Below, piece after piece: positions 36,227-48,105 of a stretch of 64,000 nt of DNA (its first letter is position 1; every line of letters begins with the position of its first letter). The notes beneath the pieces are model-generated. The model worked only from the letters and a program-made list of their open reading frames with translations, was not told the origin of the DNA and made no database searches. The stretch comes from Castor canadensis (taxonomy: Eukaryota; Chordata; Mammalia; Rodentia; Castoridae), in the NCBI RefSeq assembly GCF_047511655.1, contig NC_133403.1, positions 15,497,014-15,561,013 on the forward strand. Reading direction: 5' to 3'. A program made the position numbers and the translations under genes.

Positions 36227-37027
36227 GAAATTAACAGTGCTTTCATATAATAATTACTACCTAAAATTTCACTTAAAATAATTTTTTTCTTAAGTATATT
36301 TATTTAAGAAGCAAATAAATTGGGTGGCTTAATGAACTCATAGTGCTTTCTGCTGAACATGGAAAGACAATTTTTATGTACTTCATAATTATTCACCTCT
36401 GGAAGTCAACTTGATCCAAAATTAACAGTAGGTATAAAGAGAGAAGACTTTGCCAAACCACATATAGCAATACTACAGGAGATTTTCCCAGAAATAAACA
36501 TGTCTTTCCTGATGAAGAAGTAACTCAGTATTAAATATGCTTGAAATCTGGGGGAAATTTAGAAGAGTTATTTGTCATTGTTGGCCATAGGATCAAAGTA
36601 AAACAATATGATAGGATTCACAAAGGAATGTGAAAGCAAAATGAATACAGATGTACACATAATTTAATTTTCAAAATTAGATATTAAACAATCTAACAGC
36701 ATTGGGCACTGTGTACTGTGATATGTCAATGAATAATAACAAAAGTCATGCCTCATGATATATTTTATTCTTCAAATAAACATGATGAAGTTATTAAAAA
36801 TATTATAAAGAAGAAAATAGTTAGAAAGTGAAAAATTGGAAAGTGTAAAGCACATATTATAGGAAAAATATTTTCAAAAGGAAAGAAAAGCTAAGGAGAA
36901 TTAGTAATGTCAATATCTGTGACACATTCTCCATTCCCATTTTGCCTCTTAGACTGTTTAGATGGATGAGAAATAAATTGAATCACCTCACTGTCCAAAG
37001 TTAGTTTGTAGAATTAAAAGTGTAAAA

Positions 37028-37425
37028 TAATCCAGGTGTCAGTGGCTCATGTATATAATCCTACCTAATTGGGAAGCTGAGATCAGGAGGATCACAATTG
37101 AGATTATCACCAGCAAAATTTAGCAAGACTCCATCTCAATTAAGAACTGAGCACAGTGGCACATGCCTGTCACCCCAATTTCCACAGGTGTCTCAAAATG
37201 GGAAGATTATACTTCCTTGCCAACCTGTGAGTAGGGATGGTCATGACACCCCATCTCAGTGGAGAAAAGTTGAGCATGATGGGATGTGAATGTAATCTCA
37301 GATATGGTGAGAAGCATAAATAGAAGGATTGCAGTCCAGTCTGGCCTGGTTAAAAAGCGAGATCCTATATCCAGAGTGTCTAAGAAGTGTGAAGACCTGA
37401 GTTCAAATACCACTGCTGCCTCCCA
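37028..37425 (+). repeat. Three B1/ID-like SINE units in tandem
   Basis: Unit 1 (about 37028-37133): 'tccaggtgtcagtggctcatgtatataatcctacc...gatcaggaggatcac'. Unit 2 (about 37140-37255): 'gagcacagtggcacatgcctgtcacccc'. Unit 3 (about 37262-37425): 'gagcatgatgggatgtgaatgtaatctcag...gtccagtctggcctggtt', ending with the ID-like 'gtgaagacctgagttcaaataccactgctgcc'. Each unit ends in 'atct(c/a)'-like sequence. Confidence 0.65.
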
Positions 37426-37429
37426 AAAT

Positions 37430-39070
37430 AGTACAAAATAATTTGCAGTAAGAAGCAACAGACCAGTGATATCAATCAAAAGAACATCAAGGAGGTAAGG
37501 AACATTCAAAGATTGATGTACCTTATGTATTAAGTGAAATGTTTATTCTGGGTCAGAATAGTTGAAACCAAGCCATTAGGGATATAGAATAGATTCTAGA
37601 CTTGTGCACTTATATTGATCTGATAGAAAGTTCTATCAATGAAATTGAAATAATGAAAAACTTGCAGTTACTGAAAATGGCAAGGTCAAAATTCTGACCA
37701 AAATTGCTTTTGTCATAAAAATTAAAGCAACCAACAATTCTTATGAAATAAAAGATAATAAATATGGGTAAGATCCTAATCATTGTGAAGTTAACCATTT
37801 TTTATTGTTTATTGGGGATGAGGATTGAGTCATTTCAAATGATATCTAAGAGTACAAGTTGGTTATCTAGCTGTTTATTTGTAATTTGACATCATTCTCT
37901 GACATAACTTCAACGTAGTCAGCACATTTGTCAAGTAAGCAACATCTTCTCAATTTCATACACAAGGGGAAGAAGTTTCAAATAAATTAAGTGATTTGGC
38001 AGTTGTTGAAAATGATAGGAAATAGACTTACATTTCTGTCTGTAAATCGAGTATTGTTTGACAAACCCCTTCCTGATAAAACATAGTTGGCCACATCTCT
38101 ACTGTACTGTGACAAGTTGAACTAATACAGGGAATGTTAAATTTCAATATCCAATCAAATATTTCCTTGAGACAGCAATGTAAGCTATAGTTTACATTAT
38201 TTTATGTGTGAATGTATGATTTATGTAATTTACAAAGAAATTATGGAAAGTACACAAAAGTATTAGGATGCTAAGAACTTGGAGATACATATGAATGTAT
38301 CATTTTTTGTTTTTTTCCTCTTTACTATTTTCTTTCATGACTCACAAATATGATGAAAGTGGCCTTAAGTAATCAGTTATATGTATTTTTCATCTCACAG
38401 CAAACAAGCACAAATAATGTTGATGTTTATTTCTATAAGATAAATAAAACTATCTAACATCATTTAATCCCATAACATGCTTGGTACATTACAAATAATT
38501 TTGCAGTTTCTTTAAGTATAAAGCTGAATAGTTGATTGAGATCATCAAGTGTAAAGTGAGAGGGTAGAGCACCCAGAATTGAAGAAGGATCCCAAGAGTG
38601 GGTGCCCTTCATTTTGCCGTTTTAATGTAGTGAAGTTCTTGTGTCAAATAAAATATTTCATACACTTTCATGGGCATTACTTTCTGGAATTCCACCATGT
38701 TCTCATTGTGAATTGCAAAGAAAGATCACTTCATGTCTCTAGAAGGGGAGAGGAAAGTGATTGTTTAGAAACAGAACCAGACTGTTCTTAACAAATAAGC
38801 ACCTGCTGGAGGAAGGCTTGGTCAGAGCTATATCTCACTTAGTGGGCAGGAGATTATCAATATCAACCATTCTAAACTTCTTTTCAAACAGAGACAGAAA
38901 TGTTGTTACCAAGGTCTTCAGCTGTGGAGAGTGGGGAGATGTTTGCAAATGGGTACAAAATTTCAGTTTGATATGCATTAAGTGATGGATCTATGATGGA
39001 CAATATGGTAATTACTGTTAGCAACCCTCTTCTATACTTAAAATTGGCTGAGAGAGTAGATTTCAAACTA
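37430..39070. other. AT-rich stretch without a recognised gene
   Basis: AT-rich sequence with no repeat or gene recognised. The open frame at 38579-38791 has no family features. Confidence 0.4.
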
Positions 39071-39071
39071 T

Positions 39072-39074
<3 letters not shown>

Positions 39075-39102
<28 letters not shown>
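39075..39102. repeat. (CA)14 microsatellite
   Basis: Perfect CA dinucleotide run. Confidence 0.95.
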
Positions 39103-41963
39103 GGAACACACAAAGTTAGCTGTAAGGGGATGCTTATAGCTTCATTGGAATATTAGTTTGATTGGGATAATCATTTTACAGTGTAGAATATATCAAGCCA
39201 TAATATATATCTTAAATGTATACAGATTTGTTTGTCAAAAAGTGTTAGTAAATTTGGAGAAGATATTATATACAAGGTACAAGAAAGTCAAGCTGAAAAA
39301 AAGTGATGGACTTCCATTAATATAACAAACAATAGTGCTGAGCCCAAGATGCAGCTGTGCCATCAACTTTTTTTATTGTTGTCATGTCAACTGGAACATG
39401 AGTGCCAGTTAGATTTTCTTATGAAGAATTATACTTCAGGCATTGTAACAGCAAATTTTATTTTTATTGCTGGCCAAACCCAGGTCTTCTGTAATGCATA
39501 TACATTTATAGCAGCTATGATACAGATTTTAGTGACTAATGCATTCCAATACACTTTTAAAAGAATAAACTATCTTATTTATTTTTGCTGAAATACATAA
39601 CGACTGTTTTACTGAATCTTCTCCATGTTGCATATTTGCATATAATATGATTTTACTATGCTATAAGTAAATATGCAAGCATTCATGCTTTAATATGTTT
39701 TTTCTAAAAATTTTCTACATTAATCAAAGAAAACATGCCAGTGTTCTTGGAGATCTACATGAGATTTTCACATTAATGTAAAGTTCCCAACAGAGTACAT
39801 GATGTTCAGTATTTGTCTTTTCAATCTCCTAACGTCAATCCTTAACTTTCTGATTAGATTCTGTGTATTCCTAGGAGAAAAATATGTTAGAATTATAATG
39901 TCCATTTGGCCTCACATATAGAACACGTGTGGTTTAAGATGCCATCTCTATTATGAAAGTGAAAAATTTATTTATTTTAGACTTTATCTCTTTCATTAAT
40001 TTAAATATTTATTACATGCATTACACATTGGTTTTTGTAAAATACTGAGGAGATAATATGGTGGTAAACAAGGCATAGGAATCTCCTGTTTTGATACATA
40101 CTATATTCATTTGGGGAAATGAGAAAATAAACGTGAAGATTCTTGATTTGAACTTTAGACAAGGTGTGGTGGAGGTCTTTATTAGACATCTAAGTGAAAA
40201 GGGCAAACAGGTGACTTGATATAAATGAACATAATCCTATTTTCCTAGTCCATTATCACTAAGGTGTAATAAAGCTAAAGTTAAACTTAGCTAGTTGACT
40301 GAATCTCTTCCCAATATGATTCCCTTTACTTGTAATATCAGTTGTGAATATACTATCTTTACAATATATGTTTCAATTTGCTTGCAAGTAATTGTGACTA
40401 ATGGTTTTGTTAAATTGTATAATATAAATAAGGGAGAGGCAGCTCTTATGCATATTCCATAATATTATCCAGAGCATGTTCTTATGAAAAATAATAGGGC
40501 ATTTATTTTTGTCTTTAGAGAAACTGGATCTGCTGCACAGTCACACTCCATGATTTTCCACTCTCTTGTGTTCTTCCAGACTCTGATTTATTCTGTACGT
40601 CTCTTTTTATAAATCTGCTCACTTATATTTTGTGCCTTACTTCCTACCACTTTCATCACACAATGAAAAAAGAAAAATGATTAGAAGATATAAAACATTC
40701 ACCAAATAAATAGCAGAAATCCAAGAGCAACACTTCGTGGTTACTGGGAACATTTTACTAACATGGTAAAATATAGGCACAATTTTTTCAATTTGTAGCA
40801 ACAGAGATTTAAAGAAAGCTCCTTTGATGATGCAGCAAAATAAATACTTGCTTTGGCAAGTATTTGCCTTAACTTAAAATGAGAATGATGCAATGGATTC
40901 ATTAAGGGAAGGAGAAGAGTAAATGATTTTCTCCCTACTACAGATATTTGCACATTAGAAGAAGGTCTTTAAGAGAGAATAAGACCTTTAAGCACTCACA
41001 AGTTATGTGAAGTCATGGATAACATGACTCTGGGAATCCTCACTGAGTTAAAATATTTGAATCTGTATTATAAAATGTGAGTGCGTTGATTTAAAAATGT
41101 TTAACTCCTACTTGGCTTCTACAAGAGATATTGAAACACATGTTAAATTACCATGTTACAAGGCTTTGAAAATATTCAGCATAAAATTCATCAGCATAAA
41201 AATCCTAATATCAGAAGCAACAGGCATTAAATACAAGTTTGTTGAATGTTTGTGGAAACTAAGACCTGAAAGGTTTATCAGGGCTTTTAATAAATAAATC
41301 TTGGGAGAACAAATAAGAGTAGCTGGAACACAAACAGAATCTTAATAATTTGTAGAGTAAAAGAAAACTAGCAATGAAACCAGACAGAAATGAAAATAAG
41401 GGAAAATTCGGGCAAAGATAAAGAGAAAGTCATTGCTAAATTGACAATAATCAGATATTGACTATGTGGTTATTCATTATCCTCTCACTAATCAAATAAA
41501 AACTATCACTGAATGTGCTTGCAGCCTGAAATGTGTTTTGGAATACTGAAGAGCATGCACATTAATTCAGGAATTGGCAGTAGGATAATGAAAAATCATG
41601 TGAAATGAGAATAGATCAGGAGAATTTCCTTAGAATTTGTGAGTGGGGTTTGCCATGGAAGATGTAGCAAGACAAGAATGGGTCATAGGAAAAGAATAAT
41701 GCCTCTTTGGATACTCTGCATAGACAACTTTATTTTACTTATTCTGATAACTTAATTTTATTCTTTTTGGAATTCTTAGTCATTAAACATTCAGTAATTT
41801 TCCAAAAGGGTTTAGAAACTTCCCAGTATCTTTAAATGTCCCACTTTAGTATATCATTCACCTTAAAGCCTCAGTAAAATATTGCTTAATTCTTCCAATA
41901 ACATTTGCAGTGTGTTTCTGTGTCTGAGAACTTGATCTAGGGGTGTGTGCCCGCATGCATGTT
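39103..41963. other. AT-rich stretch without a recognised gene
   Basis: Strongly AT-rich sequence. No gene, RNA or confident transposon signature was found. Short frames of up to 80 codons look like chance. Confidence 0.4.
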
Positions 41964-41985
41964 TGTGTGTGTGTGTGTGTGTGTG
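41964..41985. repeat. (TG)11 microsatellite
   Basis: TG dinucleotide run after 'catgcatgtt'. Confidence 0.95.
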
Positions 41986-43110
41986 AAGAGACAAGAGATA
42001 ATAACCCTTCTGCCACAGAATTTTGAAATGAATAGCAGAGACATTTACTAATCAAATAATAGCAGAGATATATGAGCTTGTAACTGCAGATTTACTGTGA
42101 AGTAAATGTATATCGTATATTGAAGTCAAATATTAGGAAAATCCAAACTCATCAAGATGGCTGTTGGGATGCTTGGTTGAGAATGTGACATTTGGTGCTA
42201 TATTCAGTAGGTAGATGAGTATGAATTAGATAAGAAAATGCAGGTAGAGGACAAAACTCCTGGTAAAGGGAAGTGTATCTGTCTAATGGGAAGACAGAGA
42301 TAACACAGAATATTGAACAAAAGTTAATTTAAGGAATTCTTGACTATAATAAGGATTGTACTAGTGAGTGATTGGTTAGTAAGAAGTAAATAAAACTTAA
42401 GCAATTCATGAATGGAAGTTAAAACTGGCAGACACTATTCTGGTAGCAGAGGTGGCCACCCAAGTAATGTCCCACTTCTCTCCAAGTGCAAGGGAGAGAA
42501 CTTGTCAGAGAAAATACAGCTTTTGTTGGAGGACAGAAAGGTAGCTGACATGCTCCAGTGAGATCGTGCTAAAATTCTTTTTTCCCACAGTATCAAGGAA
42601 AGTTGTTTCCTAGAATGTGTTTCTTAGGAAGAATTTCTCTACAAAACAAGCATCGGAGATAATCTGTTGGCCCTGAGCTGTTCATTTCTACAAACTGCAA
42701 GAACATTATACTAGGGAAGCCATGTGTACTGCAGTGCCTGGCCCTGGAGAAGATATTCAAGCTGCAGAGGCTGGTCCCTGGGAAGTCCTATCTACAGCAC
42801 CCTGCCAGGAGGATTGTGTCAGAACACAAGGAAAAGGTATTTCTTTCTGCAAAGTCTTTTTAGTATCCTCTACTGATAAAACTTACAAGTATGCCAGATG
42901 GCTAAAGAAAAATAGTGCCTACCTCCAATCCTGACATAGTGAAGTATAGATTTGGTTTTGACAAACAATAAACTAACAACTGTCCAATGAACTGATTGTG
43001 TAGAAGAAGGTTCTAGCCTTGTAAAACATAGCAGATTTGAGGAAATCACTCAAGAGTTAGTAGAACATTTTGAGGGAGATGTGGTTATGGGTGCAGCATA
43101 ACTTTGTTCT
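41986..43110. other. Stretch without a recognised gene
   Basis: Mostly unrecognised. A GC-richer patch at about 42715-42840 gives the short frame 42722-42934, which could be a retrocopy scrap, but no family was recognised. Confidence 0.35.
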
Positions 43111-43119
43111 GTTCATCCC

Positions 43120-43585
43120 TCCTCCTGACTCACCACTGTTCCCTCCCATCGAGGAAAAAGTCAGTCAGGAAGCTGCACCTTACCCATTGCTTTTAAAGAT
43201 ACTGGGAAACCCCTGTGGAGCCAGAGGTGGCAATTTACCGAATTCGAATCACCCTCACCAGCCGCAATGTGAAGTCTCTGGAGAAGGTGGGTGCTGACTT
43301 GATCAGAGGTGCCAATGAAAAGAACCTCAAAGTGAAAGGACTGACCAAGACTTTGAGATTCACTACCAGAAAAACACCTTCTGGTGAAGCTTCTAAGATG
43401 TGGGAGCAGTTCCAGATGATAATCCACAGCAACTCATTGACTTGCACAGACCTTCTGAGATTGTTAAAGAGATTACTTCCATCAGTACTGAGCCAGGAGT
43501 GGAGGTCGAAGTCACCATTGCAGATGCCTAAGTCAATTATTTTACTAAATTTAATAAACTGACTTATAAATTATTTTGAAAAAAA
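43120..43585 (+). pseudogene. RPS20P: RPS20 processed pseudogene (40S ribosomal protein uS10)
   Basis: Intronless copy of the mRNA for small-subunit ribosomal protein S20 (uS10). The 5' UTR is recognisable ('ctcctgactcaccactgttccctcccatcgagg...gtcagtcaggaagc'). The start codon is ATT (43186-43188) instead of ATG. After 'AFKDTGK' one base is missing, and the frame resumes with '[19 protein letters not shown]'. About 12 bases are deleted between 'KVKG' and 'TKTLRF'. Another base is lost at 'CAC AGC AA', after which the end reads '[13 protein letters not shown]' and TAA (43529-43531). The 3' UTR has ATAAA-like signals and a short A7 tail. The lack of introns and the tail indicate L1-mediated retrotransposition. 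Confidence 0.95.
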
Positions 43586-43589
43586 GAGT

Positions 43590-44435
43590 TACTAGCAGTT
43601 ATTCTCCTCATGGATTTTGGTTTGAATATAATTTAATATTTTTTTAAATATAGAAAGGTGTTCACATATTAAAAGATAAATACCCAAGATTCAGAATACT
43701 GGGTATAGGGCTTGGGTTGTAGGACTACCTAACAAAGCTCTCTGAAATTCAGACTCTTTATAAAATCAAGTATCTGAAGTTGGTAACATCTGAAGCTCCT
43801 CTGTAGTTATTATATCTGATAATTAATGCAAACAAGAACTTGAATGAGCATCACTAATATGCACACGGTTTTAAGAAAAAATATCCTCAATATTCAAAAC
43901 CCACAGATAGTACTACTCTAGCATATATGGTTTCTTAAACAGCACTGACATCAATAGTAACAAGTATGTGCTAATATATTTTCAATACTATTTACTGCAA
44001 CCCTCAATATGCTGTATTTCCCTACTGTCTGTGAACAAGGATTGCAGTCTTGCAGGTTTCCACAGCCCTCTCAGCTGGTCCTAGAGACAGAAATCTCCCC
44101 ATAGACAAGGCTGATGATACCCTCACAGATGCACAACAGGTAAGGCAGTGTGACAAGTATTTTAAGTGACTGTTACTGAATGCAAAGCAATAAATTAAGA
44201 TGAGAAGGACCCAAAATTGCAGAGTATATTAGAATATTCAACTCAACATTAAAAAGGATAATTTAACCCAAACAATTATCTCAAAATAGCTTTTGTTAAG
44301 TCATAGAAGTATCTATTATAGTGTGAAAGGGAAATCTATTACATTCCTTTGACTTCACGATTTCAAACAATGACACCTTCCAATAACCAGGAAATATTGA
44401 GATGACAATTAGTATTAAAAATATTGTCAGTTTGT
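43590..44435. other. AT-rich stretch without a recognised gene
   Basis: No family was recognised. Confidence 0.4.
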
Positions 44436-44439
44436 AAAC

Positions 44440-44610
44440 TTACCTTAATGATATTTTTTTTATGGATCTAGTTTCAGTTTTTTGCAGACTGCTAACCAGT
44501 TTTCCCAACAGTTTTTGTTGAAGAGGCTGCTATTTCTCCATCGTATATTTTAGCTCCTTTGTCAAAGACAAGTTGGTTAGAGTTGTCTATTAATAAGGGG
44601 ATGATGAATC
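44440..44610 (-). mobile_element. L1: L1 ORF2 fragment, antisense
   Basis: The plus strand 'ttttttgcagactgctaaccagttttcccaacagtttttgttgaagaggctgctatttctccat...ctcctttgtcaaagac' is the reverse of the ORF2 stretch at about 34560-34670 of the near-complete L1, with moderate divergence. Confidence 0.8.
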
Positions 44611-45855
44611 TTAACAATAGTTTAATGTACTTTTCGTGAAATACTTCTTCACATGCATACACTGATAGTGATGGAGAAATTTAAATTTAAAGGTGATCCC
44701 TTATGCAAGTCATGAATTTTTTAAAAATTCCTGTTCAATACAACTCTTTTCAATCACACATTTTCCCCTCAAACCTCGTTATTTTTGTGTTTTCAAATGA
44801 AATAGGAGGATGGTACTAAGCCACCAAAATAAGAACCATTTTCCATGAATTTCTGGCTCATAAAGTAGAGTTTGGAAAGTATACCAAAAATCATTTTCAA
44901 TAGATTTTATGTCTAGATTGGTCAAATACAAGATGTGAATCCTTTTGTGTTTGTTTTATCTTTTAGGGAGACAAAGTGAAAGGAGGATTTTCTGTATGGC
45001 AGTATTTGTATTTGATGCCAACTGTTTTCCAGGTAGCTGCTTGTGTTGTCCATTTAATTAACTTAAAGTTGTACTTTCCTTTATTGCTTTGGTAAATGTT
45101 AACATTACAAGTGACCTACATTCTTTACTCACATAATATGATTTTTGGAGTACACTGTTTCAAACTAATGCAATCAATTGACAAGTCTCTTGTGAAGATT
45201 TTTGTAGTAACTTTTATTTCATACATTACTTTGACAATATCTTTTTTGATACGCCTCATAATTATTCCATGTTCAATCCAATTTAAATAACCATACAAAA
45301 ATCAAAAATAATTTCAGTTATTTTCCAATAATTGCATAAATATTCTGCTGTGTCTGCAGGTGCACCTTTGGTTCACTTCTTTGATGTGGCTGACAAGTGT
45401 TTTCTAAGGGACATGTTAGATTTTCAAAGTTATCACTCCACTAAATTCTAAGGAGAAAATATGTCTAGAAAAAACAGAATATAAATGGAGAGGAGTTTTA
45501 GCAATCAGAGCATCACTCACTGATTACCAATACCACAGAAGAACTCCAACTAAAATAAAGCTAGCAAAGATCATCACAGCATCAACCACCAAAATCAGAA
45601 GTTCATATACTTCCACCTGATGTACCTGTGAGAATTTCAAAGGAAAACACCACAGTCAAGGATTAGATGCAAGAATAATTTTATTCATATATAGAACAAA
45701 GAAAGCAATGCCATTTCAACCATTATGCATAAGTCCCCTACAGCTAGTGTTCCCATTTCCATTCTATTCTGGGTTGTTGGTAGCAGTTGGAAGGTGCAGG
45801 ATATACAGAAAGGGTGTAGGAGTGTGAATATGGTACAAATATTGAATAAACAGCT
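44611..45855. other. AT-rich stretch without a recognised gene
   Basis: No family was recognised. Confidence 0.4.
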
Positions 45856-45859
45856 TCAG

Positions 45860-46140
45860 CAATGTAGCAGTATACAAAAATCAACTTACAAAAATCAGTA
45901 GCCTTTCTATACACCAATGATGAAAATTGAGAAAGAGTATAGGAAAGGAATTTCATTTAAAATAGCCTGCACAAAAATTAAATACCTAGTAATAAACTTA
46001 GCAAAAATAAAAATGACCTCTACAGGGAGAACTACAAACCACTGAAGAAAGACCCAGGAATTCTACAAAAGATGGAAAGATCGCCTATGCTCATGGACTG
46101 GCAATCAACAGAGTAAAAATGGCTATAATACCAAAATGAA
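45860..46140 (+). mobile_element. L1: L1 ORF2 fragment
   Basis: 'caaaaatcagtagcctttctatacaccaatgatg...tttaaaatagcctgcacaaaaattaaatacctagtaataaactta...gacctctacagggagaactacaaaccactgaag' is the part of ORF2 just downstream of the RT catalytic region, with indels and stops. Confidence 0.8.
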
Positions 46141-46388
46141 TAGAGAAATACATACACATATGGATGCATAAATAAATATATAAGTGGATTTATTTACACA
46201 TATATGTATTTATTGATAGTTCTATGTATTTATGTTTTCCTTCATTTATGTATTAATTTGAGCATTCTCACATTCATTAATGTTATGTGTTTATTTAGAT
46301 ATTCAAGTATTTATAAATCCATTCATTTATGTATATTCTCATTTGCTTATTTGTGTATTTATTGATGTGTGTATGTGTTTATTTTTAT
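46141..46388. repeat. T-rich low-complexity array (TTTATG/TATTTA type)
   Basis: Repeated 'gtatttattgatag', 'tgtatttatg', 'gtgtatttattgatgtg'. It flanks the TG field on its left. Confidence 0.7.
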
Positions 46389-46885
46389 TGTTTGGTTATG
46401 TGTGTGTGAGTTTATGTGTTTTTGAGTGAGTGGGTATGCCTGTGTGTGAGAGAGTGTGTATATGTGTGAGTGTGTGCATGTGTGTGAGTGTATGTGTGTT
46501 ACTGTGCATGTGTGTTAGAGTATGTGGGTGTATGTATGTGTGAGTGTATGTGTGTGAGTATATATGTGTGTGAGTCCATGAATTGTGCATATGATTGAGG
46601 GTGTATGTGTGTGAGTATATATGTGGGGGGGTTAGTGTGTGAGTATGAAAGTGGGTGTGTATGTGTGTGAGCTGATGTATGTTTGTGAGATGTGTGGGAG
46701 TGTATGTGTGTGAGTATATATGTGTGTGTATCTCTGTGTGTGAGTGTGAGTGTATTTGTGTATGTATATATGTGTGTGAGTTGTGTATGTCTGCATGTTA
46801 GGTGTATGTGTGTGTGTGCACGTCTGTGAGTGTGTGTGTGGGTGTCTGTGTGACAGAGTGTGTGTGAGTGTGCATGTGAGTTGTG
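46389..46885. repeat. Large (TG)n-rich field
   Basis: About 500 bp of interrupted TG repeats with a higher-order 'gtgtgtgagtatatatgtgtgtgag' pattern. On the minus strand it stays open as a Thr/His-rich low-complexity frame. That is a composition effect and not a gene. Confidence 0.9.
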
Positions 46886-47029
46886 CACTTTCCAGTTTTT
46901 GCCCAATTATTATAGGCAGCGCAATGCCCCTGAACTCTGTCCTGATTCTCTAGGTAAGCAGATGTGAGCCTGTAGAATCCAGCTGGAAGAAAGAAAAGGA
47001 AAAAAAGAAAACCTGCTTCCATGTGTACT

Positions 47030-47105
47030 CAGAACTCAAACTCAGGATCTTCCACTTCTAGGCCAGTTCACTATGGCATTAGCTACCTCACTAGCTGCTT
47101 CCTAC
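47030..47105 (-). repeat. ID-like SINE remnant, antisense
   Basis: 'actcaaactcaggatcttccacttctaggccagttcactatggcattagctacctc' is a degenerate reverse ID-like sequence. Confidence 0.4.
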
Positions 47106-47224
47106 TAGAGGTTTGACACCTCTATGTTCCTTTTATCCCCAAGGCCTGCCAGGGAGAAGAAACCAAGGATGAAGCAAGCTGGCCAGTGCAATTCTTAATT
47201 TTCTGAAGGCTTCTGGGCCATCAA

Positions 47225-47345
47225 AAAATATAAATACTTAGATGAATCAATAAATACATAAGTGAACACATAAGTACATAAATGAATAAATAAATAAGTG
47301 ATTGAATAAAAGAATACAGAAATAAACACATACATCCATCACTTA
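47225..47345. repeat. A-rich low-complexity array (AAATA/CATAAG type)
   Basis: 'aataaatacataagtgaacacataagtacataaatgaataaataaataagtg'. Its strand composition is opposite to that of the 46141-46388 array. Confidence 0.75.
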
Positions 47346-47483
47346 CACATATGGCTAGAACTGCAATGGACAACTTGCTTCATCCATCCTTTTCAATAGA
47401 GAGCCTGTACCTGCTCCTGAGGCTAAACCAGAACTCCATGTGTCCTAAGCACCACCTGCTGGTCCTGAGCATCCCTTCAGGAA

Positions 47484-47522
47484 GGTTTCGGTTAGGGCTC
47501 ACACTGATGTCCCCGCAATGTG
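47484..47522 (-). promoter_or_regulatory. V(D)J recombination signal, 23-bp spacer
   Basis: Read on the minus strand: heptamer CACATTG (plus CAATGTG, 47516-47522; consensus CACAGTG), a spacer of exactly 23 bp (47493-47515) and nonamer ACCGAAACC (plus GGTTTCGGT, 47484-47492; consensus ACAAAAACC). It sits directly behind the V exon. Both elements have one or two mismatches, so use by RAG would be weak at best. Confidence 0.85.
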
Positions 47523-47974
47523 TCTTGAACAGTTATACATGGCTGTACACTCAGCTGTCTAGCTGCTTATTTGCCGATATAGCACGTTCTTGTCATTGTC
47601 TCTGGAGATGGTGAAAAGATACATTGTATTCTGTGCTGTGACTATTGGTTTTGTTTCTAATGCATGCAACACACTCCAGCCCCTACCCTGGAGCCCTTCA
47701 AGCCCACTTCATGAGGTAATTGCTGAAGATGAATCCAGAGGCTGCAAAGGAGAGACTCAGGGATCCCGCAGGTTGCACCAAGCCTCCCCCAGACTCCACC
47801 AGCTGTACTTCTCATTGGACACTTGCAATGACAGAGAATCCTGGTCAGGAAACTGTCACACATACCAACTGTTCCTCTCACTCATGTCTATACACATACA
47901 TGTATTATCCCTTTTCTACACAAATCACCATTTAAAATAGTCACAAGGAAAACCCAGCCCAGCCCCAAGTCCAG
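47523..47974 (-). pseudogene. IGHV: IGHV3-like variable gene, pseudogene 1
   Basis: Immunoglobulin heavy-chain V segment with leader exon 47929-47974, intron 47823-47928 and V exon 47523-47822. The leader reads as the IGHV3 hydrophobic signal (DLGLGWVFLVTILN) but its start codon is CTG. The acceptor CAG is CAA. FR1 reads [20 protein letters not shown], with Cys23 changed to Phe (TTT). Stops lie at the last leader codon (TGA), twice in FR2 (TGA, TAG) and in FR3 (TAG). CDR2 is of the long type (IRNKTNSHSTEY). About 11 nt are missing before FR3. Cys104 is kept (YNCSR). Clearly non-functional. Confidence 0.93.
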
Positions 47975-48097
47975 GAGGATTGGTCTGTATTCAATGTTGA
48001 TTGCTGAATGGGATCAACTGGGAATCTAGAGCTGGGCTTCTTTCCCTCAAGTGCAGGGTCAGGTATGTGCTGGTTTTATGAGCAGAGGGAGAAATCT

Positions 48098-48105
48098 GTT
48101 TGCAC
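48098..48105 (-). promoter_or_regulatory. Degenerate V-promoter octamer
   Basis: Plus GTTTGCAC, minus GTGCAAAC, against consensus ATGCAAAT. It sits at the position equivalent to the perfect octamer of the copy at 61.43 kb, about 125 bp upstream of the leader. Two mismatches would weaken Oct-factor binding. Confidence 0.65.

Noticed and set aside
39075..39102. Possible CRISPR-like or satellite array
   Set aside because: It is a plain (CA)n microsatellite, and no spaced direct repeats were found anywhere in the window.
46396..47022. Minus-strand frames of 64-135 codons rich in Thr and His
   Set aside because: They are translations of the (TG)n field, and their openness comes from dinucleotide repetition.
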